This document shows positions 1 through 12,860 of a stretch of 64,000 nucleotides of DNA, piece after piece. Position 1 is the first letter of the stretch. Every line of letters begins with the position of its first letter. Source of the DNA: Theobroma cacao (taxonomy: Eukaryota > Streptophyta > Magnoliopsida > Malvales > Malvaceae); contig NC_030850.1 of assembly GCF_000208745.1 (NCBI RefSeq), positions 16,932,689-16,996,688 on the forward strand, given 5' to 3'. The position numbers and the translations under genes were made by a program. Below the pieces are notes generated by a model. That model was given only the letters and a program-made list of their open reading frames with translations, ran no database searches and was not told the origin of the DNA.

Positions 1-1609
1 AGAAATGGGAGATCGCTTATACTTGATCACTGTGAATTAATACTAGCATACGATATTTAAATCAAGGGAAAAATCATTTTTGCTTTTCTTTAAGAGATGC
101 ATGAATGAATCTCGTGTTGAATACAGTGCATGAATTAATACAGTGCATGTGTCACGTCAAGTGTTTCAAAAATTAAATAAGTAAATAATGTTTTAATCTC
201 ATATTAGATAAATAGGAAATTTTAAAAAACTTATAAGTATAGGTGTTGCACATTCTATCATACTAGCTTTTCGAGAGATGATAACGCTCTCGTGATAAGG
301 TAAAATCAGAACGAGTTTAACTTAAATCTAACCCACACCAAGCAATTTTAAAAGAGAAAATAGGCAAAGTGGGCAGCACAAGGAGGGTATTGTCGGATTA
401 GGCAAGAAAAACTATCAAGTGAAATATTTTAAAAAATCTAAATTAAATATTTCGATTTTACATTTAATAGATAAGATATCTTAAAAAATTTAATAAATAT
501 GAATATTATATATCTTATTAAATTAATCTTTTAAAAAAAATAATAATGTTATAAGATTTGTACTCATGTTGATTGAATTGACGTTGGGTATAAGGCATCC
601 TGATATTCAACCACGAGACTTTTGACCTGCCACCATATATTTGCAATGAATCTTATGTACTTTTTTTTTTTTTTTGATTGTATTTATGGTTACAAAAAGT
701 AATTTTATTTAAATGCATATTGATGTGGCTTAAATTATGTTTCTTATCGCACTTTTTGAGTAAAGGCTTGAGGTGATTTTTATGATTGTCAAAAGCATTT
801 TTAATATCAAATCACTAAAATGTCTTTTTATATTTGTTTAATTATCAAATGTACCCTTTAATTATTCAAATAGTTAGAATTTAAAATAAAATTTTGCTGC
901 ATTTCAAGATAATAAAAATATAGGGAGAATATAATTTTTTTAATTTCTAGTTTGAAGCAAATTTAATTTAAAATTGCTAAAAATTGTTTTTAATGTACCT
1001 TTCTAAAATTTATTTTCACAATAATTTAATCCAGTTGCTTTTGTGCTGCTCAGTAATGGCTGACCTTTTTCTCAAGTTCTGTACCATTTAATTGATTCAT
1101 AAGAACCTAAGCAAGGATCTCTTGTGGGTGCCATTGCCAATGGCTTCTCCTCTCTCTATGCTCAGCTTTGGTACAGTGTCTATTTAACAACAAAGTCTTT
1201 GGATTTGACGGAATAATGTTTGAACAGGGTCCAGGTAAGTCTTTCCCGGTGTGAAACCATACAATATAGATGGTAGTCGTTATGTCCTGAACCAGTTTTC
1301 CTCGAAAGACCGACATGATTAAACAGACGAAGCAGGCTCCATAGCCATTTACGGATACTATACCAACACTGAATGGGACAAAGGATTCCCCTAGATGACT
1401 ACGAATCTATATCTGTTTATCCAAGTGGACTCTATAAACAGACAAACTCTTGAAACAAGAATACTCATTTCTCCAAAGATCCTTCATTGATTTCATCTCC
1501 CATGCCAAGAGAGTTAAAGAGTATAAGAACAAACAATGGGATGCAGTGTATTCCCTCTTCCTTGACTTTCTTTTTTTTTTTTTTCTTTTTGGCTAGTGAA
1601 GATCAAAAG
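1..1609. other. Intergenic / 5' flank of the PADRE gene
   Basis: AT-rich DNA with no coding region that I can support. A T-rich tract at about 1570-1590 followed by GGCTAG could be a 3' splice site ending a 5'-UTR intron of the downstream gene, but no cognate donor was identified. In-frame ATGs at 1487, 1502 and 1541 lie upstream of this tract and are not conserved protein. Confidence 0.5.
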
Positions 1610-2416
1610 ATGGGAGGCATAGAAGGAGAGAAAGGTGTGCTGAAATTGGTGCATCCGGGCAGGCATGTGGAGATTCGCAAGGAGCCCATTACTGCTGCAG
1701 AAGTCTTGAAGAAGAACCCCAGGCACAGCGTTACTCGCCCGGATGTGTTTGAGTATCCATGGATTGTGGTTAGACCTGAGTCTGTATTAAATCTAGGGAG
1801 AGTTTTTTACATTGTTCCTAATCGTACAATCTATAAACTGATAAAAGCCAAGGGATATAGCATCCAACCTTCCATACAGCAAAAGCAGTCTCCCAAAAGT
1901 TACGTGCACAGGCAACTTCTCGAACAAACGTCACCGAGAAAATCATCTCCTGGGACGACACCCAAGCACCAAAACCACTGCCAATCCCACTGGCAACAAT
2001 TTCAGGCCACTTGCTGGGAAGAGGCAAGTCCCCAGGAGAAAGCATGTGGTGAGAGATTCAACAGCCCATCACAATTTGAATCCCTTGCTGATATGATAAC
2101 CAAGTACCAGAGCACTTACAGAGAGTTTAAAGAGATGTCAGTGACAGATTATACATCTGACTTTGAATCTCTGGACTATAAAGAGTACCATTTTGATGAG
2201 GTTAGCAGCAGTAAAGCAGCAGCCTTAAAACAGGATGATGCTCTAGGGACTGAATGTAAAGAACAGGTTAACATTTTGAAACCTTGCTTAAGGAAACATG
2301 ACAGTGTCCGCAAGCAGCTTCATCTGAAAGTATCTTTTTTCTTGCCTACCAAATGTGAGGAACAGAAAAGAAAAGTGACAGAGTCAACAGAATCTCCAGG
2401 CTTTTTTACTTGTTGA
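1610..2416 (+). CDS. DUF4228 / PADRE domain protein
   Basis: A 268-residue protein read without introns. Residues about 10-80 match the plant DUF4228 (PADRE) family: KLVHPG near the start, then ITAAEVLKKNPRH, a VTRPDVF segment, PWIVVRPESVL, and the FYIVPNRTIY block. The family is small, plant-specific, usually has a disordered C-terminal tail, and is transcriptionally responsive to stress and pathogens; its biochemical role is unknown. The rest of this protein is polar and low-complexity, as expected. I chose the ATG at 1610 because the family begins a few residues before KLVHPG; earlier in-frame ATGs would add a run of phenylalanines coded by a T tract. It is convergent with the NPH3-like gene downstream. 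Family assignment is firm; the exact N terminus is likely. Confidence 0.85.
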   Translation: MGGIEGEKGVLKLVHPGRHVEIRKEPITAAEVLKKNPRHSVTRPDVFEYPWIVVRPESVLNLGRVFYIVPNRTIYKLIKAKGYSIQPSIQQKQSPKSYVHRQLLEQTSPRKSSPGTTPKHQNHCQSHWQQFQATCWEEASPQEKACGERFNSPSQFESLADMITKYQSTYREFKEMSVTDYTSDFESLDYKEYHFDEVSSSKAAALKQDDALGTECKEQVNILKPCLRKHDSVRKQLHLKVSFFLPTKCEEQKRKVTESTESPGFFTC

Positions 2417-3640
2417 ATTCTGCAAATCAATGGATCTCTGCCTCCCCTCTTTCTCTATTTAAAAAAAAAAAAAACAAAGAAACCAAAATTTTCAAACATT
2501 GTTCAATGAAGCTTGATTTGTCCCTAACTATTGTCTTTGCCCCATGTATTTGTTCAATATGTCCTTTTCTAATTTTGCTCTATACTCAATTTTTAACATG
2601 AATGTGCATGCACTGATGCCATGTGCTCTTGTATGGATGTTCTCCTTATGATTTCTTCCTTTAAAGCTTGTGAACATTGGATTCTGAAAATCTCCTATGC
2701 TCTACTATGTGTCTTGATTGTACTCAAAATCATTACAAACACTGTAATGTCTACATTCCTAACAGCAAAGAGGAACATGATCAATAGTGAAATAAAGCTC
2801 ACTGATGAATGTTGGCAAATCATTGGCCTAGAGAAAACTGGAACCTTTAACATATGCAGGTTGAGCCCTCTGCTAGAAAATTTCTGTATTAAAGCAAAAA
2901 ACCACACAAATTTAAGATATAAAGTCAAATTAGCTGCAAGTGTGGGAGTGATCAATTGAACAAATGGAGAGCCTTGACTACTACTTGTGGACTTTGCAAT
3001 TCTTGCCATTGATTGCAATTCAGAAGCCAGAAAGGAACTTAGGAGATTCATTAGAACAAAAAAAAAAAAAACAAAAGCTGCTGGTAAATACTAGAGCTGC
3101 CAGTGACTTTGGAATAGCTAAAAAATATTAACAAACCAAATCAAGAAAAGCAGAAAAAAAATGGGGTGGGGGAAGCAAAGTCTATCCAAAATTATATTTC
3201 AATGGTCAATAGATTATTTAGGAGCCACAAATGTCATTCAAATACTATTCACAAAATTTACTTCAGGGTACTACAGAGAAAACCAAATTGCCATCCAGGT
3301 CATGAAAGCCCATGATATAGGTTTCCACTTTGAAGAACTGCATGCACTTCTTGTTTGTTATAAAATGAAGTCATGCAATAAGAACATCTGTAAATGGACA
3401 TTTCTGTGTATAATAAATTCTTCAGGTAAATTTCAAACTATATCACAGCTGTTTTCTACAGAGACCATAACTTGCAATAAGAGAAGAGCCCCCAATCTTG
3501 ACTCTTGCTAACTCAAAGCATCACAACTCATATACAGTGTGGCCGAAAGAAAAGGTTAAAAAACATTAACATAAAAGGTCACCAAAACCATGGCCTAACT
3601 CAACAAATACAGGGAAAAGAATCCATGTAATTTTAATTAC
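2417..3640. other. Convergent 3' flanks, no gene seen
   Basis: This 1.2 kb separates the stop codons of two convergent genes and should hold both 3' UTRs. Open frames here (for example 2621-2959 and 3161-3511) have no recognisable protein family and AT-rich, non-coding-like composition. Confidence 0.6.
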
Positions 3641-6600
3641 CTAATCAGTGCTTGCACATGTCCTCTCAATCACCTTAGAATCTGTTCTGTAGGACTGCCT
3701 CGATGGAGAACTTGATCCTCTTGAGGAACTATGTCCAAAGAAGCTTAGTTTACCAATTTTCTTTGAGAAAGAACTCATAAATTTACGAGAATGAGACTTT
3801 GCCATATCCCTCTTCATACAAACATGTTCTTTCTCTAGATCATTTAATCTCATCCGCAGCCGAGCAAGCTCAAGTTTTAGCTCTCGATTTTCTCGCCTCA
3901 AAGATGCATAGTTGTCTCTTGGAGACATTGCTGCACTGAGTGCACCACTGCTGATCCGCCATGACTGGTGATGCACTGGCTTGTGGTCATCGTCAGCATA
4001 AGAGCAGCACAAAGCATTTCGTAGCCTTAATTGCTCAAAATAAAGAACTTGGACTATTGATTGGAGGGGAAGGCGTTCATTTTGTGCAGCATGTGCACCA
4101 GCTTCCTGTGAGAGCTTTTGGAAATCAATCAGTTTGCAGAGCTTCTTCCTGTCTGCATCTGGTAAACCCTGATGAGCCTGAACACGCATTCATTTTAAAG
4201 TTAGAGAGTTGTAGAGCTTGATTATTGCTATAGATGAATGAATTATAGTTATATCTTAAATGAAGTTTCATACCCTAATCCAGGACAGAAGAATTATCTA
4301 AATTTGGTTTATCCTGGAACAGATTCTACCCTTTTGGGGAACCAATGATAAAGATGGTTTTTTATCAAGATTAAACCAACAAATATGTGTGTGATATGCA
4401 GAAATTTATTTATTTATTTTTAATATGGCATAAACTAATCTGAGTAACTCATTATATGTTAGTTTGATGCAAATGGCAAACAGGCTACAGATCTAAAAAA
4501 ATGAAGATATCAGCATACATACTTTCAGGTAAATATCAATGGCTCGATATAGCCCATCATGGATAGTACGAGCATGTGCAGGTAAAGTCTCTGCAATTGC
4601 CATAAACTTTGCAAGCTTGAGGTTTGCATCAGGAGCAATTTCGGCAAGATAATTGTCCACTAATTTTGCGACTTTAAACAATGCACTTTGGGATGGTGAA
4701 TGAAGACTATCAGATTCAAAAACAGATGCATCATCCATATCATCTTCACTATCATCTTGCTGTGAAAAATTTACCAATATCCTTTGAACTGTATCAACAT
4801 CAAATAAAGTGTCACCTGCATGCCGAAAAGATGGGATCAAAAGGTCATCAAGAGTTGCAATATCCAACTGGGACCCAATTCTCCTCTCTAGATCAAGCCT
4901 ACAAGCGATAGTGCAATCAAGCATCACTGCACTTCTAAGAAGTCCAAAAAGGAAACTGATAGGAACAGCAAGTTTCTCAACAGGTAAAAGGCTGACAACT
5001 GTCTCAACCACAAGTCGTTCATGCCCAGTTGAAACCAAATCAACTTTGGTCTGGCCAGATGGATTCCACAAACTGGATTTCTTTGTCAGCTCCTTCTGAG
5101 CATAATTTACAAGGGATGCACCAATACTCTCAGGACGGACACCACGACATTTCATAGCTGTCATGACTCTTTGATACAAATCAATTCGAATAACAGAAAG
5201 ATCTTCTATCCACCAGTCTCCCTCACATTTGGCTTGCCTGTTCATATGAAGTCTACCTGAACTGCTGTATTCTAAGCGGGAGAAGCTTGAAGCAATTTGC
5301 TCTGCACAAGCCTTTGAGGCTATTGCATCTATGCAACGGCTAACTATTTTCAGCTCATCTGCAAGAGGAAGTAGGTTTTCACATTGCTGTAAAACTTCAA
5401 CACACATCTCGAGGTTCTTGCAAATGATACTTTCAAGATACTCTTCAGCACGTGAACCAAGATTATCTTTTGAAAACTCCTCAGTCATTTCAAGGTAATC
5501 AGAAACACAACAGAGCTGAGCCACGTTTAAGGATGTAATTTCAAAGTTAATGCCATAACAGAATTTTGCTGCCAACTCAAATGACTCAGCACCTCCAGGT
5601 AGATTAAGAAGCTCCACCCTTGAGATATCAGAATCCCTATGTTCTGCAACTAGCTTTCGGATTCGCCCACTCCGAGAGACAAGAGGAAACTGCATATAAC
5701 AAATATAGTCATCAGCATGAGGATATCCTAACATTAATCTGCACTTGGAAAAATATGAGGATATCCTAACATTAATCTGCACTTGGAAAAACATTCTTTT
5801 TTACTTCAATGACAACCATAACCTAATGTTGTTATATTGAAAGACATAACGAGCAAAGGGATCACCCTGAAAATAGTACTCTAAATTTTTCTGAGTCTGT
5901 TTGTACTTGTGAGCGTGGTCAAATTGGGAGCCAGTCATTCATCTTGCATAGCATTGCCTTGTGTTCTTTGCATTAATCAGCCAGCAATGCCACATAAAAG
6001 CAGTTAACTAGAATGAACACAAAAAGAAAAAATTCAAGATGCCAAATTTCTATACCAACTAGAAATTTGCTGAAGCACAATTTGATTCCTAACAAAACTG
6101 TATCAGGTTGCAATCAATGCTGTGATATTCTTTCCTTCTCCTGTCGCTCTCACTGTTAAACATATCAAATAAACATTTACGCATAAGCTGTGTGTTGTTT
6201 TGATCTTCCTAACATTTCTTTTTCCTGAAGATCCAGTTTAACTTGAGATCCACATGTCATACACCTTTTATCCTTACCTTGACTCAATCTTATCCCAAGG
6301 CGGCCCATGGAACTCCAGAAATTCAGAGCAAAAAGGCGAACATGTGAGACAAAATGATGCAGGATGACAGGATCTCCTAGTTTGTGCTTTTTGATTAGCA
6401 AGCAAGTCATGGCACAATAAGTGGACAAAAGAGCATCACCCAAAAACAGAAAAAGTTAAGAAAAAGAAAATAGACAACAATCCATAAAATGTTTATATTA
6501 CACAACTAAGTAGTCCAAAACTGCGAAAAAGGAAGGAGACAGAGAGGATACGGTTCATGCATAACTGTGTACTGAAAGGAAGCTATATGATTCTCTTCAA

Positions 6601-7813
6601 AAGTCTGCTAAAATTTCCCTTTCTTTCTCTGTAGTCCATATTAATTTCCCAATTTTCCCAACCAAGCCATGATGCTTACTTGAGTATGCAGAAAACAAGT
6701 CCATTTTCTGCTATTTGCACTACTTTCAATGGGGCGACCAAGGAACAAAGTTTCAGATCTATACATGCCCAAGTCAATTTGAAGCCATTTATCTTTTTCC
6801 TAATTCTTTAGTTATACTGTGGGAATAATTGGAGTGCTTAGCCAATTACTAAAAACATGTAACAAAACCAAAGTACATGAACAAATTTCAGAAGTAAAGA
6901 ACGCAACAAATTACCTTGTGTAGAGCAAATGTCCCTCCATTCACTTCTATAGTGATATCACTTGGAACATCCCGAAATATCCTACAATAACAGAACTTGT
7001 ACTTATTACTAAGAGAAGGACCACTTTTGAATATGGGGAGAAAAACTAAAGGACAAAAACCAAAAGAGAGAGAGAGAGACTCTCTCTAGGAATATTCACA
7101 TGTAGCTTTGCCCATCTCCAAAAAAGGAAAAAGCTGAACATCCAAGTCATGGTGACTTAGCGACTCAAACATAAAAGAGCGACCATCATACCCCAAAGAA
7201 AAGAATGAACATATATAGCTGGAAGACAAAAGAATATGGTAAATCTTGAAATAAAGAAGATCAAGGTAAAAATTTGTGTGTCCGAGTAACGCTTCAACCA
7301 AATGGGTGATTTGGGATTCAATTTTTGAGCAATCATCACTTGTAAATCAAAACAAAAATGTAGAGAAACTAGCAACTCAGCAATTCAACGCATGAATTGG
7401 AAAATAAGTGGAATAGAAAAAATCATGTACATAAAAGATCAACAAAAAAGCTCATTCCTTCAAGCAAAGAAAAATCTTAAACCTGAAGCAAACTAGAGCA
7501 TCAAAATATTTGCAGCACATGAAAATTGAAACAAAAAGAAAAACATTCTTTGCATCACTACAGCAAGAATAACAGAGTGGCAAAGTGAGGAAAAGGAGAG
7601 TGGCCCGGTTTAACAAGGTAGCGATGTGTGTAAAAGATCAAAGCTCGGAAAAACACATTAAACAAAAACCATTAAGTACCCAATAACAGTTAGAAGAACA
7701 ATGCGAGAATTAAACTTGTACCATTCATTGTAACGCTGCCTGGAACTCTTTGCCAAAGACAGCTGTTGCTGGTGGTGGTGATGGTGCTGCTGCTGCTGCT
7801 GCTGCTTGTCCAT
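3641..7813 (-). CDS. NPH3/RPT2-like (NRL) BTB/POZ protein, At5g48800-type
   Basis: Four coding exons on the minus strand: 7813-7722, 6981-6915, 5689-4523 and 4177-3641. All introns are GT-AG and phases close (92, 67, 1167, 537 nt), giving 620 residues. An N-terminal Gln/His run (residues 4-17) precedes the BTB domain (about 33-125, with LHKFPLVSRSGRI and LPGGAESFELAAKFCYG). The NPH3 domain starts at DWWIEDL (about 211) and runs through the YLAEIAPDANL and HDGLYRAIDIYLK segments into exon 4 (AAQNERLPLQ, QVLYFEQ). A coiled coil follows (SLRRENRELKLELARLRMRL), then a Ser/Arg-rich tail ending CASTD. NRL proteins act at the plasma membrane with phototropins or PINOID-type kinases, often as CUL3 adaptors; this subclade's substrate is not known to me. 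The match to Arabidopsis At5g48800 is strong in all domains and in length. Confidence 0.93.
5718..5793. repeat. 38-bp tandem duplication in NRL intron 2
   Basis: Two nearly identical 38-bp units (5718-5755 and 5756-5793) sharing the segment ATATCCTAACATTAATCTGC lie in the second intron, about 29 bp upstream of the 3' splice site of exon 3. Each unit contains TCCTAAC or TTAAT motifs on the plus strand; on the gene strand the duplication adds sequence in the region where a branch point would lie. Confidence 0.9.
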
Positions 7814-10652
7814 TGACAGAGAGAGTGAGTAGACTCGGGGGAGAGAAAGATGATGAGAAGTAAAAATGAGAGAGAAAGAGCAGAGGAGAGAAGGGCGGGG
7901 TTAAGGGAGAGAGACAGAGACAGAGTCCCAGTTGGAGATGTAGCTCGTTGCTTAACTTGCTTGGCCATTTTCGTCAAACTGCTGATCTTCAAACCATAGA
8001 TTGCTATTGTCCAAGCCACTGGGCCTCTGTGGTGGGTCATCCTTTCACACCTCCCTTTCTCTCTCTCTCTCCTTTCTTTTTGTTCTATAATCTTAAAGAT
8101 ACGTTATGTTACTGTTCTCTTGATGCTTGGCTTTGTTTTCGTTAAGTAGGTAAAGAAGCGCAAAAAAAGGTTGTTTTGTATGCTAACTTTTGGTTTTTTT
8201 GGGCTTAAAAAGTCAAAACATCCCATTAGAAAATACGAGAAAAAAGCGGGAACAAAAGGGTGTTGTAATCTTTGGACATTTTTAGCTTTGCTTTTGCTCT
8301 TTCTCATCAAAAGCATCAAAAACTGTTAAAAACCCCTTTTCTTTTCTCTGTCCTTGCCCTGCCCATGCAATGCTTTTCGGTTTTAAGTCATGTTTTGGAT
8401 ATTTACATTCCCACCCATTCAAGTTATGACAATTTCAATTCACATCCCCACTCCTTTATGGACCCCTTTTTTGTCTCAGGATCATTAATTAAGATAAAAA
8501 GATTAATGCTAATTTGATTGGTTTAAGAGCCTTTGCCAAACCTCTTGTTCCAACCACCGAAAGGATTCCTTTCAAGAGTCAAAACTTCTATTTGATTGGG
8601 ATTAGCACTTTCAGCTCATGTTTTTAGGTTTTTAATTAGTGGTGCCAAAAATAAATAAATGAAGTTGATTGTTGGTTTGGGAGGTTTTGATGTATCAATC
8701 CAAATTCATAACATGTACCAATCAAAGGGAAAATGCAGTCCATATGCTTTCATGATTGCTGCCTATGATATTCTATTATCACAGTACTAGTGTTCTTCTG
8801 AATAGTCAAGATGTTGATTAACTGGCTTTGGATTGTTGCAATCTAGCAAGATATCAAAAACCTTGACTGAAGAAGAAGGGGAATTGAAAAAATAAAAATA
8901 AAAATAGCAAATTAATATTAAAAAAAAAAAACACAAACTACTTGCCCTCATTTGTTTAGTTTTCACTTTCAACAATGATCCCTAGTTGCAACTGCTTTAC
9001 AGGCACTTCACCACAAAGCATTAGACTACATTATTGAAAACAATGTGTAATTGTCTATGAATCAAATTGGGGTCCAAAAAGATGTCCAATCCTATAGATT
9101 GAATTAAGGGCTATGCACACCACAAATCCAAAGGGCATCATTGCCTTTTGCAAAGGGGAGCATTAACAATTAATTCCCTCTGGCAATTGACTATTCATTG
9201 ATTTAAAAAAGGCTTGCACGAGAGACAAAATTGATGGAGTTTGACCCTGAATTTGCTTGCACAAAGTTGGGATTTTCTATAGGTTTTTTTTATAGTCTAG
9301 GGGTTTTCTTCATCAATACATGCATATCTTAGGCCATTCCTGAGGGGGAAGGAAAGATTACATATTTTTATAATGTTTTTCTTATCTGCAACTCCTGCAT
9401 ATTCTTTTTCTCCTTGTTTTCAGTTCATTAAAGTTTCATTTATGCTTGCCCTCTTCATTACTACCATTCGAGCAGCTCCTCCGTTTCTGCTAAGCTTTGC
9501 TGACTTGAATCATAGAATCTTGTTCATGTTTTCTTAGCAAAAATCTATTTCTCTGATTCTCCCTGGATATCTGCGCATCACTTTGCAATCCTATAAGATA
9601 ACATGCCTTCATCTCATAGAAATATCAAAGTTATCTCCAGAAAAAAATGGAGAACAATAAGATGGATTGGCATATGATTGCTAACTTTCACTTAATTTCA
9701 TTTATTCATTTATTCTTTTTTCTTATCAATTGCACTCGAACCAGTTAATTACATGCAGTCTTATAATTAAATGATACGTTAAAAACTACTTGGGTACATA
9801 GATTAAAAAAGAAAATTTTAAACCTTAAACTTCAGAGCAGTCGAATATATTCTTCCAATCTTTATTGGTTATTCACACTCTAGGGAGTAGGGACCCTCCT
9901 GCATTAGCGTGTAGGATACTCTGATTCCAAGTATGACTTCATACTTAAGCACACTAATTACTTGCTAACTGCCAGCCACTGCTTAATCCTCTAAAGAAAG
10001 CCTAAAATCAGGCAGAAAAGCAGTAGGCTGCTGACCCCAGCCTTCGGAATTAATTACCAAAATATTCTTTCTTACCTCACCAATTTTGTCTCAGATCAAA
10101 TTAATAGTTTCACATAGCACAGACTTTTTTTTTTATTTTTGGTATTCACAATTGTGTGAAGAAAATGTCAATTTGTTCAACAAGTTCACATATCTAATGA
10201 CGGTGATGGAACCTTAACATCTATGATTGGTTCAAGGGACCACAAATTCATGTATTTTTTGGTATGGTGTGTATATGTGGTAATGCGCATTTATTGTCAG
10301 GATATGATATTCTAACGACCCTTTGGCTGACTAGCAACAATCAAAACATTCAAATAATTATTTTGGTTACGTTGCTTTCTTACAAACCAAAACATTTTAT
10401 GACCCATACCTCATAATTAAGCCAGTTGGAAGGTGTGATCCAAGAATGTAAACAACTTCAATTGTATGGGTTGTAACAGCAATACCAAGAAATGAGTGGA
10501 ACTATGTGTAAATGTAATTACAATTCATATTTGGAAAAGGATAACAATCCGAACAGTGTTTAAGGATAATCTAAACAGGGCGTTGCCTCACCAAATTTCA
10601 TCACTTTGATAGTGGAGTAAAGCAATGTAAAGGTAAGACAAGCCCAAAACTT

Positions 10653-10701
10653 GGGGAGGAGAGGAGGGGAGGGGAGGGGCGGGGCGGTGGGAGGTGGAGG
10701 T
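10653..10701 (+). repeat. G-rich tract with repeated G4 runs
   Basis: A purine-rich stretch of repeated GGGG(A/C) units ending in GGTGGGAGGTGGAGG. At least four runs of three or more G with one-base loops are present on the plus strand, which fits the sequence rule for a G-quadruplex. No gene is adjacent. Confidence 0.8.
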
Positions 10702-11037
10702 GCCACTTTTTGATAAAAATATTCTATCCTATCTTGGTGGGTCCTTGAGAGGGTCATTATTAGTGGGCTCCATTCCCATATAATTACCTTGCTCGATATC
10801 ATTTGATATGATATCTCCCACTACCACCACCATACCTTTCATGCTCATGTAGATGTAGATAGGAACAAAACAAATTTTCTTTCAAGTCAAATGTCTCCAA
10901 ACCATGTCTGGCATGAAAACGGTCAATCCTGTCATGCAAGACACATGGGCATCCATGGGAAGGCAATGGAGATTGGAGGGAGGACTTGATCTCTCTAAAA
11001 TGTATTTTGTTCTCTCTTCTATTTTGCATAGGTACTG

Positions 11038-11079
<42 letters not shown>
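11038..11079. repeat. (CTA)14 microsatellite
   Basis: Fourteen uninterrupted CTA units followed by degenerate AATAAC/AATAAT. It makes a spurious valine-rich reading frame on the minus strand. Confidence 0.97.
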
Positions 11080-12379
11080 ATAACAATAATAATGTAGTAT
11101 GAAAAGAGGAAATGTTGAAACTGAAATCTTCAACCAAACCGACAAACTTTTTCCTGAAAGGATCTAATCTAATCAAGGAAGACTTGGGAAAAAGAAAAAT
11201 GTTTTAAGTTTGCTGTTGAAAAGAAACATGATGAATGAACTCTACCCCAGTCCCATCATCACTATTCAGCACGCGTTTTCTTCCTTGTATACTTTCAAGT
11301 CATTGTTTCTAAGACAATATTATTATGGCATCCTATGTTCCAAAAACATGTTAAAAGGAAATTTCGGGTATGGCTTAATTTGTAGTAATCAAACTCCAAC
11401 ACATTCATGCATCAAGTAAAAAACATTATTATTGATTTTAAGATGTTCAATTTCATTATATGTGGGGTTCTACTTTCCAATAAAGGCCTTCACCACAGCA
11501 AGTGGGTGTGGCGTCCAGTGTTCGAGCATCAATTTCATATATACAAGAATTTCATCCTCGCTATATATGTCAAGGTGGATTCTTTATTATTAATATTTTT
11601 ATTTAATAATAGATTAATAAAACAAACCATTATATTAAAAATTTTAAATCCTTTCAATATTTTTGATAAAATTAAAGTTTTTTAAAATTTATCACTTACA
11701 AGGTTTCTTAATCAACTCTTTTGTCTCTCCCTCTTTTGTCACCGTCGTCAACCCTAAATTCATCAAGGAGCGTTCTTGCAGCATGGCAAACAATTGGCTT
11801 CAATTGAGAGTTGTCTCCCCACTTTGGGAACAAGTTTAAGTTTTAATGGTATGTTATTGATATTTCTTGTCCATTCAAGTTTATGAACAGAGCTTAATAT
11901 TGGATTTCACTCCCGGGTGAAGCATGGGTAAGGCTCCAAATTGTCATTGACCCATTTTCCAGGTAAAGGTAAAGCCTATCCAACGAACATGGCTACCTGT
12001 TGGCCCAATGGTATGTTAGCATGCCGCCTAGTCGACTCAGATTGAAGATATAATCTCTCCTTCTTTCCTTCCTCTATACTCGAGCATGTTATGCTGGGCT
12101 GGATCACCACAAGGTTAGGGTCAAGAGATTCAAAATTGTTGATGTCAGAGCCCGAGGAGCATTTGGATCTTGGCCAGGTTGATGCTTTTTTCTTTTTTTT
12201 TCATTTCAGGTTTTTTTTTACTGATTTAACCACAACCATGACATAAAATTATCATACAAAGTACGCCAGGAGGTATATGGCAAAGAACAAATACAAGTGA
12301 CGACCATAAGCAGCTGATATTCACAAAAAAATATACTGTTGAAAGATAGATGCAAATAGTACGTACAGAGTATAAACTT

Positions 12380-12860
12380 TTTTGTACAATGCTGCTGGGG
12401 GGAGGCATTGGGCGACCTGGTGGCAGAGGCTTTGCTCAAGTGGTAGGCAATGTGGACTTTGTAACAATAGATGCTCTACCCGGTACTCACAGGCCTCGGA
12501 GCATCAAGAACATCTTTGCCCATGCATGGAACTGCTCTCACATCATCATATGTCCTGTTCAGTTGCCTTCTTTGTAGCTCTTCAACATTTCTTGGGGAAG
12601 AAGTACCCAGTACTCCGTCTGGTGATCTGTCTTAAATGATCTGAGTTCCAAGGAGAATAACAACTTCTTGAACAGTTCACGCGAGGCAAATCATCTGCAC
12701 TGCTTGTGGAAGGAATTCTGCCCAAGATACTGGTTTCCCTTGGTTCAGGCATTTGCTGCCATGCCTCTTAACTGTTAAGTGGAGGCTGACCTATTCTTGA
12801 CAACTCTTCGAGGAGGTCCATGGCCTTCTGGTTATCATCACTCCGAGCCCGTCTAAACAC
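12380..12860 (-). pseudogene. Possible decayed gene fragment, unidentified
   Basis: On the minus strand a splice-acceptor-like TGTTTAG at about 12854 precedes a frame reading SDDNQKAMDLLEELSRIGQP, which stops after about 28 codons. Further along, other frames read coding-like segments (VEELQRRQLNRTYDDV; then KPLPPGRPMPPPSS), each separated by a stop or frameshift. The composition is more GC-rich than the surroundings. I do not recognise the family. This could be a broken gene copy or chance; confidence is low. Confidence 0.25.

Noticed and set aside
1487..1609. N-terminal extension of the PADRE protein
   Set aside because: Adds a Phe run from a T tract that looks like a splice-site pyrimidine tract; family members start near the ATG at 1610.
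2621..3511. Open frames between the convergent PADRE and NRL genes
   Set aside because: AT-rich composition, no domains; position fits 3' UTRs.
7690..8040. 116-codon open frame overlapping the NRL start codon on the same strand
   Set aside because: It is the NRL 5' leader and exon 1 read in another frame, rich in Ser/Leu from CT repeats, and matches no protein. It would be an overlapping upstream ORF only if transcription starts beyond 8040, which I cannot show.
10799..11176. 125-codon valine-rich frame
   Set aside because: Produced by the (CTA)14 microsatellite; no protein family.
11480..11530. Possible tRNA-derived SINE (GTTCGAGCA resembling a B box)
   Set aside because: No convincing A box, tail or target duplication.
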